Positions 22,218 through 22,611 of a stretch of DNA of 22,611 nt are shown piece after piece. Origin of the DNA: CAZHWR01 sp964536085 (GTDB lineage: Bacteria; Bacillota; Clostridia; Oscillospirales; Ruminococcaceae); NCBI GenBank assembly GCA_964536085.1, contig CAZHWR010000028.1, positions 1-22,611 of the forward strand, written 5' to 3'. Under the pieces are notes generated by a model. The model worked only from the letters and a program-made list of their open reading frames with translations, ran no database searches and was not told where the DNA came from. A program made the translations under genes and the position numbers. Within the stretch, counting starts at the first letter, position 1. Each line of letters opens with the position of its first letter.

Positions 22218-22256
22218 AAGGACTCTCTTTACATAAGAGAACCCTTTTATTTTTTA
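22216..22256 (+). terminator. Terminator of the truncated XRE gene
   Basis: AAAAGG and TCTCTT pair with AAGAGA and CCTTTT in one stem, followed by ATTTTTT, directly after the stop codon. Confidence 0.75.
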
Positions 22257-22270
22257 CAACTCAACAACAA

Positions 22271-22300
22271 AAAAGGCGCTTGGTGATCCAAGCGCCTTTT
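22271..22300 (-). terminator. Rho-independent terminator of tuf
   Basis: A perfect 13-bp stem AAAAGGCGCTTGG / CCAAGCGCCTTTT with a 4-base loop, followed on the minus strand by TTTTTTGTTGTTG, 29 bases after the tuf stop. Confidence 0.93.
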
Positions 22301-22329
22301 AAAATCGTTTATTGATTTAAATAAGTCGA

Positions 22330-22611
22330 TTATTCGTTGACCTTTGTAACAACGCCCGAACCAACTGTACGTCCACCCTCGCGGATAGCGAAACGCAGAC
22401 CTTCTTCGATAGCGATAGGAGTGATGAGCTCAACAGACATCTTTACGTTGTCTCCGGGCATGCACATCTCAACGCCGTCCTCAAGGCTGATAACGCCTGT
22501 AACGTCGGTTGTTCTGAAATAGAACTGAGGTCTGTAATTGTTGAAGAAAGGAGTGTGACGTCCGCCTTCTTCTTTCTTAAGAACATAAACCTGACCCTCG
22601 AACTTTGTATG
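22330..22611 (-). CDS. tuf: Elongation factor Tu, C-terminal 93 residues (partial)
   Basis: The frame enters from the right edge and ends at a TAA at 22330-22332. It reads FEGQVYVLKKEEGGRHTPFF, NYRPQFYFRTTDVTG, MCMPGDNVKMSVELI, IEEGLRFAIREGGRTVGSGV and ends VVTKVNE, which is domain 3 of EF-Tu. The protein delivers aminoacyl-tRNA to the ribosome. Domains 1 and 2 lie outside the window. It is the last gene of its transcript, given the terminator that follows. Confidence 0.98.
   Translation of the reverse strand, partial: HTKFEGQVYVLKKEEGGRHTPFFNNYRPQFYFRTTDVTGVISLEDGVEMCMPGDNVKMSVELITPIAIEEGLRFAIREGGRTVGSGVVTKVNE

Overview
The window reads as a chromosomal segment of an anaerobic Firmicute, most likely a Clostridia member of the Oscillospiraceae/Ruminococcaceae type. 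This is inferred from strong AGGAGG-type ribosome binding sites, consensus sigma-A promoters with 17-bp spacers, a clostridial-style phosphofructokinase, an EndoA/MazF-type toxin, and the 3' end of a bacterial EF-Tu gene at the right edge. No rRNA, tRNA or CRISPR array was seen.

Layout. (1) 1-3760: the tail of a secreted protein, then a minus-strand four-gene unit (NUDIX hydrolase, 6-phosphofructokinase, a DUF975 membrane protein, a DUF1624 acyltransferase-like membrane protein). Its sigma-A promoter is separated from the first gene by a 279-bp foldback MITE-like element flanked by TA. (2) 3770-8740, plus strand: an AlkD-type DNA glycosylase, a GxGYxYP-family protein without a signal peptide, then a secreted metzincin protease paired with a lipoprotein. 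(3) 8760-14660, minus strand: a GH38 alpha-mannosidase homologue followed by a HAD phosphatase, and a separately transcribed cysteine-type sulfatase; none of the three shows a signal peptide. (4) 14810-18290, minus strand: an apparently orphan MazF with a structured leader, a small conserved-looking protein, a degenerate LytR-CpsA-Psr-like membrane protein, a small membrane-anchored acidic protein, and RsmE. (5) 18320-21330, minus strand: a large secreted GxGYxYP protein with F5/8 type C, two Ig-like and one FN3 domain. (6) 21343-22260: a decayed region with two N-terminally truncated gene remnants facing away from each other. (7) 22270-22611: terminator and 3' end of tuf.

Coherence. The strongest theme is carbohydrate handling: two GxGYxYP paralogues (one cytosolic, one secreted), a GH38 homologue, a sulfatase and a sugar-phosphatase-like HAD protein lie within 17 kb. 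Two points deserve most attention. The GH38 protein has Thr where the family has its catalytic Asp, which is also a zinc ligand, while the other zinc ligands remain. Both GxGYxYP proteins lack the final YP of the motif that names the family. The MITE-like element starting at the predicted transcription start of the NUDIX-pfk unit, with a partial second copy beside rsmE, is the clearest mobile-DNA signal.
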